64,000 nucleotides of DNA, taken from positions 434,001-498,000 of the forward strand of contig CAVVDT010000008.1 in NCBI GenBank assembly GCA_963747005.1. The letters run 5' to 3'. Source of the stretch: CAVVDT01 sp963747005. GTDB taxonomy: Bacteria > Pseudomonadota > Alphaproteobacteria > Rhizobiales > Aestuariivirgaceae. The notes under the pieces were generated by a model. That model saw only the letters and a list, made by a program, of their open reading frames with translations, ran no database searches and had not been told where the DNA came from. A program made the position numbers and the translations under genes. Within the stretch, counting starts at the first letter, position 1; each line of letters opens with the position of its first letter. Below are positions 45,340 through 55,301 of this stretch, piece by piece.

Positions 45340-47361
45340 ATGCGCACCCGCACCCGATTTCCACGTCAGGTCAAGGTCATCGAGCATCAGGAGATTCCGC
45401 TCGGCGACGGCACCATCTTGTCGGCCATGATCTGGCTGCCGGAGGACGCCGGCGCCAATCCGGTGCCGGCCATCCTCGAATATCTGCCGTACCGCAAGCG
45501 CGACGGCACCACTACCCGCGATGCCCTCAACCATCCTTATTTTGCCGGCCACGGCTATGCCTCGGTGCGCGTCGACATGCGCGGCTCGGGTGACAGCGAG
45601 GGGGTGCTGAAGGGCGAATACCTCAAGCAGGAGCAGGATGATTGCCTGGAAGTGCTCGCCTGGATCGCCGGCCAGGACTGGTGCACCGGCAAGATCGGCA
45701 TGATCGGCATTTCCTGGGGCGGTTTCAACGGCCTGCAGGTGGCAGCCCGTCGGCCCAGGGAATTGGCCGCCGTCATCTCGCTGTGTTCGACCGACGACCG
45801 CTATGCCGACGATATCCATTTCATGGGCGGATCGCTGCTGGTCGATAAATTCGCCTGGGGTTCGACCATGTTCGCCATCAACGCCACACCGCCCGATCCG
45901 GCGCTGGTCGGCGACAAATGGCGCGCCATGTGGATGGGCCGGCTGGAAGGTTCCGGCTTCTGGTTGGAGGAATGGCACCGCCACCAGCGCCGCGACGACC
46001 TCTACAAGCACGGCTCGATCTGCGAGAACTACGGTGCCGTCGAATGTCCGGTCTATCTGGTTGGCGGCTGGGCCGACGGCTATACCAATCCCATCTTCCG
46101 CATGCTCGAAAAGCTCAAATGCCCGCGCAAGGGTCTGGTGGGCCCATGGGCGCACAAATACCCCAATTTCGGCACGCCGGGACCGCGCATCGGTTTCCTG
46201 CAGGAGTGTCTCAGGTGGTGGGATCATTGGCTGAAGGGCACCGAGACCGGCATCATGGACGAACCCATGGTGCGCATCTGGATGCAGGATACCGTCACCC
46301 CCAGGCCGCTCAACGCCGAGCGGCCGGGACGCTGGATCGCCGAAGAAAGCTGGCCGTCGCCGCGCATCGCAGCGGTGCGCTTTCCCCTCGGCAAAGGTAC
46401 GCTGGAGGCCGCCGGCCGCCGGCCGCGCTCCTTTGACCTGACGATCTGCTCGCCCCAGACCGTCGGCCTGGCAGCCGGAAAATGGTGCCCCTATGGACTC
46501 GATCCCGATCAGCCTGGCGACCAGCGCGCCGAGGCCGGCGGTTCGCTGGTGTTCGATACAGCCCCCCTCAGGCGGCCGCTGGAGTTTGCCGGCGCGCCGA
46601 TCCTCCATCTCGATGTCGCCGCCGACCGGCCGGCCGCCCAGGTGGCGGTGACCCTGTCGGAGGTGCTGCCCGACGGCGCGGCAACCCGCCTCAGCTACGG
46701 TATCCTCAATCTGACCCATCGCCATGGCCACGAAGATCTTGAAGCCGTGGTGCCGGGCGAGCGCATGCAGGTATCGATCAAGCTCAACGACTGCGCCCAG
46801 CGCATCAGCGCAGGCTCGCGCCTGAGGGTGGCCATCTCGACCGCCTACTGGCCCATCGTGTGGCCATCGCCGGAGACCGTCACCCTCAGCGTCAGGACGG
46901 GTGAGAGCAGCCTCGAACTGCCGGTGCGGCCAAGGCGGCCTGAGGATCGTGACCTACCGCGCTTTGCGCCCGCCGAAAATGCTCCAGCACTCGAGGTCGA
47001 GCAATTCCGCCCCGCCGCCAGCCATGTGCGCGTAATCGAGGACCTGAAAGCCGGCACCGTGACCGTGGAGCGCTACAATGACGATGGGCTCACCCACATC
47101 GTGCCATGGGATTGGGAGTACGGCGCAGCGGCGCAGCGCACCTATACAGTCCGGGCCGACGACCCCCATTCGGCGGTGGCGACCATGGAGTGGAACAAGG
47201 AATTCGGCCGCGGCGAATTCCGCGTCTATCTCAGGGCCCGTACCCGCATGCAGGCCCTGCCGACGCATTTCCGCCTGACCGCCACGCTCGATGCCTACGA
47301 GGGCGAGACGCGGGTGTTCTCGCGCGAATGGGACACGATGATCGCGCGCGATCATCTGTAA
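45340..47361 (+). CDS. CocE/NonD-family hydrolase (X-Pro dipeptidyl-peptidase S15-like)
   Basis: The 673-residue protein starts with an alpha/beta-hydrolase domain: DMRGSGDSEG, nucleophile Ser in GISWGGFNG, the acid in GWADGYTNP and a His in GPWAHKYP. The C-terminal 240 residues are the beta-sandwich (jelly-roll) domain of the S15/CocE group. These enzymes cleave esters or amides of many kinds. The ATG at 45340 has AGAAGG upstream; the frame is open to 45226. It is convergent with an amidohydrolase gene, and a peptide-type ABC importer lies next to that, suggesting a shared amide or ester substrate. Confidence 0.88.
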   Translation: MRTRTRFPRQVKVIEHQEIPLGDGTILSAMIWLPEDAGANPVPAILEYLPYRKRDGTTTRDALNHPYFAGHGYASVRVDMRGSGDSEGVLKGEYLKQEQDDCLEVLAWIAGQDWCTGKIGMIGISWGGFNGLQVAARRPRELAAVISLCSTDDRYADDIHFMGGSLLVDKFAWGSTMFAINATPPDPALVGDKWRAMWMGRLEGSGFWLEEWHRHQRRDDLYKHGSICENYGAVECPVYLVGGWADGYTNPIFRMLEKLKCPRKGLVGPWAHKYPNFGTPGPRIGFLQECLRWWDHWLKGTETGIMDEPMVRIWMQDTVTPRPLNAERPGRWIAEESWPSPRIAAVRFPLGKGTLEAAGRRPRSFDLTICSPQTVGLAAGKWCPYGLDPDQPGDQRAEAGGSLVFDTAPLRRPLEFAGAPILHLDVAADRPAAQVAVTLSEVLPDGAATRLSYGILNLTHRHGHEDLEAVVPGERMQVSIKLNDCAQRISAGSRLRVAISTAYWPIVWPSPETVTLSVRTGESSLELPVRPRRPEDRDLPRFAPAENAPALEVEQFRPAASHVRVIEDLKAGTVTVERYNDDGLTHIVPWDWEYGAAAQRTYTVRADDPHSAVATMEWNKEFGRGEFRVYLRARTRMQALPTHFRLTATLDAYEGETRVFSREWDTMIARDHL

Positions 47362-47367
47362 GGCAGG

Positions 47368-48579
47368 TTACAGCGGCGAAATGCGCTCGCGGTCGTTGCG
47401 CTGGACGCGGCCGTTCTTCATCACGAAGAACACCCTTCTGAGCGCCGAGATGTCCTTCAGCGGGTCCTCGGGCACGGCGATGATGTCGGCCAGCTTGCCC
47501 TCGGCAATCGCCCCCAGCGGCTTGTCGAGGCGCATCAGGCCGGCTGCTTCCATGGTCGCCGACCAGATGGCCTGTTGCGGCGTGAAGCCGGCCTCGTTCA
47601 CCATCACCTCGACCTCCTGCATGTTGTCGCCGCAATGATTGCCGGGGGTACCCACATCGGTACCCATGGCTACCTTGACGCCGTGGCGGTGGGCGCATTT
47701 GAGGGCATGGATATGGGTCTCGTGCAGCTTCTCGTAGCGCTCGTGAATATGCTGCGGCACCAGCGAGGCAAAGGCGGGATCGGCCATCATGGCCGGCGTC
47801 GTGCACACGGTCGGCACCAGCCAGGTACCCTTTTCCGCCATCAGCCTGAAGGTTTCTTCCTCGCCGAAGATGGCATGCTCGATGGAGCGCACCCCGGCCA
47901 TGACGGCGTTGCGGATACCGATGTCGGCATGCGCATGGGCGGCCACATAGCTCTGGTTGTCGGCAGCGATCCTGACCGCTTCGGCGATCTCGTCGGCGCG
48001 AAACTGGATGGCGTCGGGCTTTTCGTACTGGGTCGACGTGATAGCCCCGGTGGCCAAGAGCTTGATCAGGTCGGCGCCCATGGCGAACTGCTTGCGTGCG
48101 GCGAGACGCACCGCATCGACCCCGTCGGCCTCTTCGTACATGCCGCGGTAATAGGGGGTCGATGAGGAGGTGATCGAAAGCAGGCGGCCGGCGCAGTAAA
48201 GCCGCGGACCCGGAATGACCTCTTGCCTGATCGCCTCGCGCACGGCGATCTCGTGATAATCCCAGCCGCCGACATCGCGCGCCGTGGTGATGCCGCAGTT
48301 GATCAGGCGTCGGGCCATCTGGGCGGCATGGATGGCGATGGTGCCGGGCAACACATCGCGCCATGGGTTGTTGGGATCGGGCGACGAGGTGTTGACGCAG
48401 ATATGGACGTGGCAGTCGAAAAACCCGGGCAACAGAAAGGCCCCGTCGAGATCGGCAACTTCGCCGGCATCTTTCGGCGCCTTGCCGATCTCGTGGATGA
48501 GGCCGGTTTCCACCCGTACGTCGCCCGCCTTGCAGGTCCCGGTGAAGACGTCGTAGATCTGCCCACCCTTGAGCCACAT
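47368..48579 (-). CDS. metal-dependent amidohydrolase (prolidase-like)
   Basis: The 403-residue TIM-barrel protein has metal ligands in DCHVH, a bridging Lys region LIKLLATGA, AHAHAD, and the Asp in MGTDVG, matching the imidazolonepropionase/prolidase-like group of amidohydrolases that often hydrolyse peptide or amide bonds. AAGGAGA precedes the ATG at 48579. It is the last gene of the dpp-like operon (the upstream ATPase ends 13 bases earlier), so it may process what the transporter brings in. Confidence 0.9.
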   Translation of the reverse strand: MWLKGGQIYDVFTGTCKAGDVRVETGLIHEIGKAPKDAGEVADLDGAFLLPGFFDCHVHICVNTSSPDPNNPWRDVLPGTIAIHAAQMARRLINCGITTARDVGGWDYHEIAVREAIRQEVIPGPRLYCAGRLLSITSSSTPYYRGMYEEADGVDAVRLAARKQFAMGADLIKLLATGAITSTQYEKPDAIQFRADEIAEAVRIAADNQSYVAAHAHADIGIRNAVMAGVRSIEHAIFGEEETFRLMAEKGTWLVPTVCTTPAMMADPAFASLVPQHIHERYEKLHETHIHALKCAHRHGVKVAMGTDVGTPGNHCGDNMQEVEVMVNEAGFTPQQAIWSATMEAAGLMRLDKPLGAIAEGKLADIIAVPEDPLKDISALRRVFFVMKNGRVQRNDRERISPL

Positions 48580-48592
48580 CGCTGTCTCTCCT

Positions 48593-49570
48593 TCAGGTCT
48601 GGCGCGGAAAATGGCAGGTAAAGCGCCGGCCGTGCCCCAGGTCGGTAACCGCCGGGGCTTCGCTGCGGCAGCGCGCCGCGGCCCACGGACAACGGGTATG
48701 GAACTCACATCCAGACGGTCGTCGCAAGAGGCTCGGCACTTCGCCCTGCAACTCCAGACGATCAATCACGGCATCCGGATCGGGTTCGGGATTGGCCGAC
48801 AGAAGGGCAAGCGTATAGGGGTGGCGAGGGCTTGCGAAGATCGCTTCGGTGGGCCCCTCTTCGACGATGCGGCCCAGATACATGATCACCATGCGGTCGG
48901 CGACATGGCGCACCACGTTGAGATTGTGGGTGATGATCAAGATGGCAATGCCGAGGCGGGCCTGCAAATCGTTGAGCAGATTGAGGACCTCGCCCTGCAC
49001 CGAGACGTCGAGCCCGGCGGTGGGTTCATCGGCGATCACCAGCTTGGGCTCGAGCGCAATCGCCCGCGCCACCCCCACCCGACGGGCCTGGCCGCCCGAG
49101 AGCTGGTGCGGATAGCGTTCGGCGAAGTCGGGGTTGAGGCCGACCAGGCCGAGCAGGCTCTCGATGCGATTGTCGAGATCGGCACCGGCCATCTTGTGGA
49201 CGCGAAACGGTTCGGCGAGGATCGAGCGCACCGTCATGCGCGGGCTGAGGGAGCCGACCGGATCCTGGAAGATCATGCTCACCTGCCGGCGCACGGCACC
49301 CATGGCTGCTTCCGACAGGCCGGTCAGTTGCCGGCCGTCGAAGCTGATGGTGCCGGCCGAGACCGGCACCAGGCCGTTGACGGCGCGCGCCAGCGTCGTC
49401 TTGCCGGAGCCCGATTCCCCCACCACCGCGAAGGTCTCTGCGGTCGCGATCGTGAGCGACACGCCGGCCACCGCCTCGATGCGGCGCGGCGTGCCGGTGA
49501 GATGCGACTTCAGCCAGCCTGCCACCGGAAAAGTGACATGCACGTCGTCGATGCGCAAAAGGGTGCTCAC
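48593..49570 (-). CDS. ABC transporter ATP-binding protein, DppF/OppF type
   Basis: Walker A GESGSGKTT, signature LSGGQARRVGVARAIA, Walker B LVIADEPTAGLD and switch His in ITHNL are present. The C-terminal C-x-FHTRCPWA...C motif is the oligopeptide-ABC cluster or fold found in this group. The GTG at 49570 overlaps the stop of the partner ATPase as GTGA. It forms the ATPase pair with the next gene. Confidence 0.92.
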   Translation of the reverse strand: MSTLLRIDDVHVTFPVAGWLKSHLTGTPRRIEAVAGVSLTIATAETFAVVGESGSGKTTLARAVNGLVPVSAGTISFDGRQLTGLSEAAMGAVRRQVSMIFQDPVGSLSPRMTVRSILAEPFRVHKMAGADLDNRIESLLGLVGLNPDFAERYPHQLSGGQARRVGVARAIALEPKLVIADEPTAGLDVSVQGEVLNLLNDLQARLGIAILIITHNLNVVRHVADRMVIMYLGRIVEEGPTEAIFASPRHPYTLALLSANPEPDPDAVIDRLELQGEVPSLLRRPSGCEFHTRCPWAAARCRSEAPAVTDLGHGRRFTCHFPRQT

Positions 49571-50556
49571 GAAGCCGCACCCTTGGCCACATGGCAGGCC
49601 GCCCAATGCCCGGCGGCGATGTGGCGCTCCGCCGGGGCTTGTTCGATGCAGCGCGCGATGGCGCGGTCGCAGCGGCCGCGAAAGATGCAGCCGGCAGGCA
49701 CATCGACGAGATCGGGGAGGTCACCGGGTATGGTGGGCAAATGCCGCGTCGTCTGTCCGATGCGGCCGGGATCGCATTCGATGAGCTTCATGGCATAGGG
49801 GTGGGCGGCATGGTGAAAGATGTCGCGCACGCTGCCGCGCTCGACCACTTCACCGGCATACATCACCGCCACCTTGTCGCACAGCTCCGCCACCACCCCG
49901 AGATGATGCGAGATGAACAGGATCGAGCAGCCGAAGTCGGCCTGCAGTTCCTTCAACAGGTTGATCACCTGCACCTCGAGCGTGGCATCGAGCGCCGTGG
50001 TCGGTTCATCGGCGATGAGCAGGTCCGGCTCGGCGATGAGCGCCATGGCAATGCAGATGCGCTGGCGCATGCCGCCGGAGAACTGGTGCGCGTACTGGGA
50101 AAGGCGCGCGGCGGGGTCGGGGATTTTCACCCGCGCCAGCATGTCGACGGCGCGTTTTTCCTTCTCGGCACGCGAGCGGCCGGTGCGGTACTGGATGGCG
50201 GTCATCTGGGTGCCGATGGTGAGCACCGGATTGAGCGCCGTCATGGGATCCTGAAAGACCACCGACAGGCGGTCGCCGCGCAAGTTTCTGAGACGTTCGG
50301 GCGCCATGGTGACGATGTCTTCGGTCTCGAACAGGATTTTCCCCGATGTCACCTCGCCATTGCCGGCCAGCAGGCCGAGAACGGCGGAAATCAGGGTCGA
50401 TTTGCCGCAACCGGATTCGCCGACGATCCCCATGATCTCGCCGCGCGGCACATCGAGATTGACATGGCGCAACGCCTTCAGGCGGCCGCGCCCGGTACGG
50501 AATTCGACCGACAGGTCGCGGATTTCGAGGACCGGGGCGCTGTTCTGCGCTTTCAC
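49567..50556 (-). CDS. ABC transporter ATP-binding protein, DppD/OppD type
   Basis: Walker A GESGCGKST, Q-loop VFQDPMTALNP, signature FSGGMRQRICIAMAL, Walker B LLIADEPTTALD and switch His in ISHHLG are all present, followed by the C-terminal GCIFRGRCDRA motif. The GTG at 50556 overlaps the upstream permease stop. It powers the peptide-type importer. Confidence 0.92.
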   Translation of the reverse strand: MKAQNSAPVLEIRDLSVEFRTGRGRLKALRHVNLDVPRGEIMGIVGESGCGKSTLISAVLGLLAGNGEVTSGKILFETEDIVTMAPERLRNLRGDRLSVVFQDPMTALNPVLTIGTQMTAIQYRTGRSRAEKEKRAVDMLARVKIPDPAARLSQYAHQFSGGMRQRICIAMALIAEPDLLIADEPTTALDATLEVQVINLLKELQADFGCSILFISHHLGVVAELCDKVAVMYAGEVVERGSVRDIFHHAAHPYAMKLIECDPGRIGQTTRHLPTIPGDLPDLVDVPAGCIFRGRCDRAIARCIEQAPAERHIAAGHWAACHVAKGAAS

Positions 50557-51443
50557 GGCTCGCGCCTCAGCTTGGGGTCGAACTCGTCGCGCAGGGTCTC
50601 GCCCAGAAAGGTGAAGCCCAGCGTCGCAACGATGATCGGCAGGCCACCGGCAATCGCTGGCCACGGACTTTCGCGGATGAAGGCAAAGCCGTCATTGAGG
50701 ATCGAGCCCCACGACGGCGTCGGGGGGCGCACGCCCAGCCCGAGGAAACTCATACCGGCCTCGATGGTGATGACGACAGGAATGTCCATGGAGACGAGGA
50801 TCAGCAGCGGCCCGATGATGTTCGGCAGGATGTGCATGATCAGGATGCGCCTCGCCGGCGCCCCCACCGAACGCGCCGACAGCACGAATTCGGCGTTCTT
50901 CAGTGACATGGTCTGGGCGCGCACGACGCGGGCATAGCTGGGCAGGATGGCGAGCACCACCACCAGCACCACGGCCCCCAGGCTTGCCCCCACCAGCGTC
51001 ACCAGCGCCAGTGCCAGCATGACGGTCGGGAACGAGCGCAGGGCATCGAGGAACAAGATGAGGAGAGAATCGAGCCAGCGCGGCCCATAGCCCGCTGCCA
51101 TGCCCAGCACCAGCCCGCCGGACAACCCGATGCTGGTGGAGACCAGCGCCACCCACAAAGCGATGCGCGCACCGTGCAGAACCCGCGAAAAGAGGTCGCG
51201 GCCCAACTGGTCGGTGCCCAGCAGGTGCGCGTAGCCGGCCGGCAGGAAGCGGTCATGCACCGCAAGCCTGATGGGATTGAAATGGCTCAACTGATCGGCG
51301 AACAGCGCCCCGAAGATCACCAGCACCACCAGGAAAAGCCCGAGCGAACCCATGGGCTGGCGCACCACGCGCAAAAAGCCCTCGATCAGCGTCGAACGCC
51401 TGTGTGGCCCCGAAAGGGTTATGTCAGAGGTTCGATCGGACAC
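50553..51443 (-). CDS. ABC transporter permease, DppC type
   Basis: The 296-residue protein has the N-terminal helix, a periplasmic stretch with LGTDQLGRDLFSRVLHGAR, the permease core and the EAA loop SVGAPARRILIMHILPN. The GTG at 51443 lies within the end of the DppB-like gene; the frame is open to 51494. It pairs with the DppB-like protein. Confidence 0.9.
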   Translation of the reverse strand: MSDRTSDITLSGPHRRSTLIEGFLRVVRQPMGSLGLFLVVLVIFGALFADQLSHFNPIRLAVHDRFLPAGYAHLLGTDQLGRDLFSRVLHGARIALWVALVSTSIGLSGGLVLGMAAGYGPRWLDSLLILFLDALRSFPTVMLALALVTLVGASLGAVVLVVVLAILPSYARVVRAQTMSLKNAEFVLSARSVGAPARRILIMHILPNIIGPLLILVSMDIPVVITIEAGMSFLGLGVRPPTPSWGSILNDGFAFIRESPWPAIAGGLPIIVATLGFTFLGETLRDEFDPKLRREP

Positions 51444-52368
51444 GTGGATCCAGCCAGGCTGCGATGAGGTCGGCGGTGAGGGTGCAGGCGACATAAAAGC
51501 CCGTGGTCACCACCACGGCGCCCATGACCACCGGGTAGTTGCGGGTGATGACGCTGTCGTAGATCAGCTTGCCGACGCCGGGCCGCGCAAAGACGATTTC
51601 GGCGAACACCGCGCTCGAGATCATGTTGCCGATGCCGATGCCGAGCACCACCACAGTGGGGATGACGGCGATCTTGAGTGCGTATTTGTAGGTGATGGTG
51701 GCTTCGCTGAGGCCGAAGGCGTGGGCCATGCGGATATGATTCTCGCCCAGCACCTCGAGCATCGAGGCCCGGACGATGCGGGCGAGATAGCCCACCCAAC
51801 CAAGCCCCACCGCCAGCGACGGCAGCACCAGATGCCAAAGCTGATCGACCAGATGGCCGTTGTCGCCCGCCCCGATGGTCGGGAACCACCCGAGGCCCAC
51901 CGAAAAGAAAAGCAGGCTGTAGATGGCAATGACGAAAGAGGGCACGGCGATCACCGACACCGACAGAAGGCCCGCCAGGCGGTCGAGAAGGCTGCCACGA
52001 TGGATGGCGGCATAGCAGCCGAGCGGAATGCCGATCGACGCCGACCACACGATGCCCATGGCAATCAGCGACAGGGTGAAGGGCACCTGCTCGATGACCG
52101 TGACCAGCACCGGACGGTTGGTCAGCACATCGGTACCGAGATCGCCGGTGACAATGCGTGCAAAGAAGCGGGCGATCTGCACTACGGTGGGCTGATCGAG
52201 CCCCATCTCGACCCGAAAATGCGCCCGCATGGAGGGTGAGGCGAGTGGCCCGAGGAGGACAGCGGCCGGATCGCCGGGGATGATCTGAATCATGGAGATG
52301 AGCATGATCAGCGCCACCGCGGTGATGACGAGGGCAAGGCCGGTTCGCTTCACGGCATAGGCGAGCAT
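51424..52368 (-). CDS. ABC transporter permease, DppB type
   Basis: The 314-residue protein has six membrane helices, the N-terminal family motif IPGDPAAVLLGP and the loop AFGLSEATITYKYALKIAVIP contacting the ATPase. It follows the substrate-binding gene by 83 bases and overlaps the DppC gene. Confidence 0.92.
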   Translation of the reverse strand: MLAYAVKRTGLALVITAVALIMLISMIQIIPGDPAAVLLGPLASPSMRAHFRVEMGLDQPTVVQIARFFARIVTGDLGTDVLTNRPVLVTVIEQVPFTLSLIAMGIVWSASIGIPLGCYAAIHRGSLLDRLAGLLSVSVIAVPSFVIAIYSLLFFSVGLGWFPTIGAGDNGHLVDQLWHLVLPSLAVGLGWVGYLARIVRASMLEVLGENHIRMAHAFGLSEATITYKYALKIAVIPTVVVLGIGIGNMISSAVFAEIVFARPGVGKLIYDSVITRNYPVVMGAVVVTTGFYVACTLTADLIAAWLDPRVRSNL

Positions 52369-52451
52369 GGGATACCTCGGCTTGCCGAAAATGCCGCGCC
52401 GGTCGCGATGGGCCGGACCGGCGCGTCAATCGGTGCCCGTAGGCGACCGCC

Positions 52452-54008
52452 TCAGGCGATGGCGAACTTGTGGAAGATCGGGGTGCCGTTGGGCATGGTC
52501 GCCGCCACGACGGTGTTGCGGTAGACGAGCCCGACCGCCTCGTGGGTAAGGAACACGTAGTCGCCCGATTCCTCCATCAGGTCCTGCATCTTGATATACA
52601 TGGCATTGCGCCTGTCGGGATCGGGCTCGAGCTTGGCCTCCTTGTCGAGCTTGCCGAATTCGGCGCTGTTGAAGCGCTCCCAGTTCCACACACCGATCTG
52701 CTCAGGCGTGAACCACACGGTCGCCCATGAGGGATCGGGCTGCATGGAAAAGCGGTTGAGCATAAGCTGGGTCTTCTTCCAGCTGTCGCCCGACTTCTGG
52801 TCGCCGAGACTCCAGAACGTGCCGGAGTCGTGCTGCTGGATGGTTGCAGTGATGCCCACATCGGCAAGGTTGGCCTGGATCACCTGAGCAGCGCTCAGCC
52901 GCTCGGTCTTGTTGAGGATGTCGAGGGTGAGATTGAGGTTCGACATCCCGGCCTCCTTCAGGAGCGCGCGCGACTTGTCGGGATCGTAGGCATAGAGATT
53001 CTTGTCGCGATGGCCGACGAGACCGGGCGCAATGATGCCGGTCGATGGCGCGGCGGCGCCGAAATAGGCTGCATCGAGCACCTCCGGGACGTTGATGGCA
53101 TACTGGACGGCGCGGCGCACGTTCAGGTCCTTGAGCGCCTCGTTGTCCTGGTTCATGCCCAGCCACACATAGGCGAGCGACGGCTTGACCTCCAGAGTGC
53201 CGTTCTTGGGCGGGGTCTTCTTGTACCGGGAAATGGAGGAAACGGCGACCCAGGTATAGTCGACCTCGCCCGCCTCGAAGGCCAGTTCGGCGGTCTTTTC
53301 GTCCTCGATGGGCAGGATGTGGATCGCATCGAAGGCGGCCTTGGTGCCCGGCCAGTCGGCATTGGCGGTAAGCACCACCTTCTGCTTGGGCTCCCAGCTT
53401 GTCATGATATAGCGACCGCACTGGGCCGGGGGCCTGGTATCGAACTTGCCGCCGACCTTTTCCACCGCCGCCCTGGGCATGATGAGACCGGAGGCGAACG
53501 GCAGGGTGGTGGTCCACAAGGGCACATAGGCTTCCTTCAGCACGATGACGCCCGACAGTTTGTCCTTCACTTCGACATGATCGAGCGCCGACCAGTCGCC
53601 CTTGTAGGGCGAGTCGTTCTTGGGATCGGCGATGCGCTCATAGGCATATTTCACGTCCTCTGCCGTGACATCGCCAAGCCCGTCGGTCCATTTGATCCCG
53701 TCTTTCAGGGTGAATTCGATATGCTTGTCATCGATTTGCTTGATCGAGGCCGCGCCGTCGGGGTTCCAGCCCCATTTGTCGCCGGGCTTGTTGGTGACCA
53801 GGCCGCAGAAGATATTGCGCATGATGTCGCCCTCGGGCGCCGACTTGAAGTCGATCGGGTCAAGAACCTGGATATCGGAATAAGAACGCACCGTGAGGAT
53901 ACGCCCGTCAGCCGAAACCGCCGCACGCGGATAGGCCGCCGCCGTCAGACCGGCTGCCGCCATCGCGCTGAGAACTTCACGCCTGTTCATGCCGAAACGA
54001 GTTGTCAT
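52452..54008 (-). CDS. ABC transporter substrate-binding protein, peptide/nickel (SBP family 5)
   Basis: The 518-residue protein has a twin-arginine-like leader (MNRREVLSAMAAAGL, cleavage near AVSA) and the family 5 fold of DppA/OppA: VLDPIDF near the start, DGIKWTDG, TAEDVKYAYERI and RRAVQYAIN. GGGAG lies 8 bases before the ATG at 54008. It is the first gene of the operon that also encodes DppB-, C-, D- and F-like parts and the amidohydrolase. The ligand may be a peptide or other amide, but is unknown. Confidence 0.93.
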   Translation of the reverse strand: MTTRFGMNRREVLSAMAAAGLTAAAYPRAAVSADGRILTVRSYSDIQVLDPIDFKSAPEGDIMRNIFCGLVTNKPGDKWGWNPDGAASIKQIDDKHIEFTLKDGIKWTDGLGDVTAEDVKYAYERIADPKNDSPYKGDWSALDHVEVKDKLSGVIVLKEAYVPLWTTTLPFASGLIMPRAAVEKVGGKFDTRPPAQCGRYIMTSWEPKQKVVLTANADWPGTKAAFDAIHILPIEDEKTAELAFEAGEVDYTWVAVSSISRYKKTPPKNGTLEVKPSLAYVWLGMNQDNEALKDLNVRRAVQYAINVPEVLDAAYFGAAAPSTGIIAPGLVGHRDKNLYAYDPDKSRALLKEAGMSNLNLTLDILNKTERLSAAQVIQANLADVGITATIQQHDSGTFWSLGDQKSGDSWKKTQLMLNRFSMQPDPSWATVWFTPEQIGVWNWERFNSAEFGKLDKEAKLEPDPDRRNAMYIKMQDLMEESGDYVFLTHEAVGLVYRNTVVAATMPNGTPIFHKFAIA

Positions 54009-54099
54009 TGTCTTTCTCCCTGACCGCCTGTGACTGCGTTGCACAGGCTTGCCTGCATTCTATGCAACAATATGGCGGTCGCCTAGATGAACATGACAG

Positions 54100-54459
54100 T
54101 CAGGAAACCGGGTAGCCCTGCAGGACCTGGATATAGTTGGCGCGTTCGAAGGCTGCCGGATCATTGATGCTGCAGTGGCTTATCCGGCCCCTGATGCGAT
54201 CGGGCCCATCGATATCGCGCGCCCCAAGCCAGCTCTCGAGCTGGTCGAGCAGCACCCGCATGTGCTCCACGCCATGCCGCAGCAGCGCCGACGTCGTCAA
54301 CACCACGTCGGCACCGGCCAAAAGGTGCTTGATGACTTCATCGCCGCTATCGACGCCCGAACTGGCGGCCAGCGACGCCTTGACCCGTCCCGCCGGCACC
54401 CCGATCCATAGCAGCGGCAGGCGGATTTCATAGGCACTGAGACCCGTCTTTCCTCCATT
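54100..54459 (-). pseudogene. 3' remnant of a dihydroorotate dehydrogenase-like gene
   Basis: The frame encodes only the last third of a dihydroorotate-dehydrogenase-like TIM barrel: AYEIRLPLLWIG, GRVKASLAASSGV, LLAGADVVLTTSALLRHG and PAAFERANYIQVLQ match the usual C-terminus of this alphaproteobacterial family of about 330 residues. An in-frame TGA at 54460-54462 blocks it, no start fits, and the upstream DNA is unrelated and carries transposase debris. It was therefore probably cut by an insertion or deletion. Confidence 0.78.
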
Positions 54460-54677
54460 TCAGGAGAGCGTCCGTGGTTTTATTTCTGGCCTCATGCGGT
54501 CTGCTTTTCCAGTGCCATTTTGATGGCGAACTCGGCCGGCCAGAATCCAGGTCAATTCCGGCTTTGAGTTTGATCGCTATTCCCGATGTCGATGTAAGCC
54601 AAATCAATCGAGCCCGTTATTCATTGGGGATACAATGATTCCGGCAAATTGAAGCCGTCCGATCTACAGGATGCTCT

Positions 54678-54893
54678 TTGGTCGTCTTCTCGCAGGCCCA
54701 GGCGGATCACCCCACCTCCCGCGTCAACGCCAATGCTACTTGGCGGCTTTGTCACCACGATGTGCTCGGCAAAGATGCAAACCTGTCGCGCCCGGCCGAA
54801 CGGATGGTCGCCTTCTACAATGAACGCGGCACCGCCGAACAACACATCAAGGAAGGCAAGAATGCCGTCCGCTGGACACGGCTGTCATGGGTT
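54678..54893 (+). mobile_element. IS1380-type transposase fragment
   Basis: Residues in this frame from about 54780 on read NLSRPAERMVAFYNERGTAE and go on with QHIKEGKNAVRWTRLS, a close match to the conserved C-terminal part of IS1380-family transposases (normally RVVAFYNxRGTAEQ-x-IKEGKNA-x-KWTRLSC). Nothing before or after matches a complete transposase, and no terminal inverted repeats were found. It is a decayed insertion sequence. Confidence 0.75.
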
Positions 54894-55301
54894 CCAATGA
54901 GGAACACCAGACAGATGCGTCCTGATGGAGGCAAGATTGACGGCGCATGGTGGACTGCCGAGCACTATGGCAGAGCGAGGGCGCCTCGCGCGGTGATGGG
55001 CGGCTAACCTTGCCGGAGAGGCGGGAATGTTCCATTCTAGCCTCCAGATGCTGGTTCATCCGGGAAATGTCGGCTCAATGCAATTTCCATTGCTACGCTG
55101 GCCGGAATGTCGGGTGGAGAAAAAGCACCACGCGATGGGAGCAGAGCATCCACATTGTCCAAGAGGGCCGAGCCCGGCAAGGAGCTGCGTTTTGTCTTGA
55201 CGCCGAACAGCATAATACAGGGTTTGAAATCCGCTTGACCGCGATAGGTTCATTATCGAGTGGCTGCTTGAAAGGATAAAGAATTAAAGGGAGCTAGCAA
55301 A
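54894..55301. other. region upstream of the RTX gene
   Basis: About 400 bases with no supported gene. Short open frames cross it on both strands but none has both a ribosome-binding site and a recognisable product. It should contain the promoter of the RTX gene; AT-rich stretches at 55190-55220 and 55250-55300 are candidates but no -35/-10 pair is convincing. GGGAG precedes the RTX ATG by 8 bases. Confidence 0.4.
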
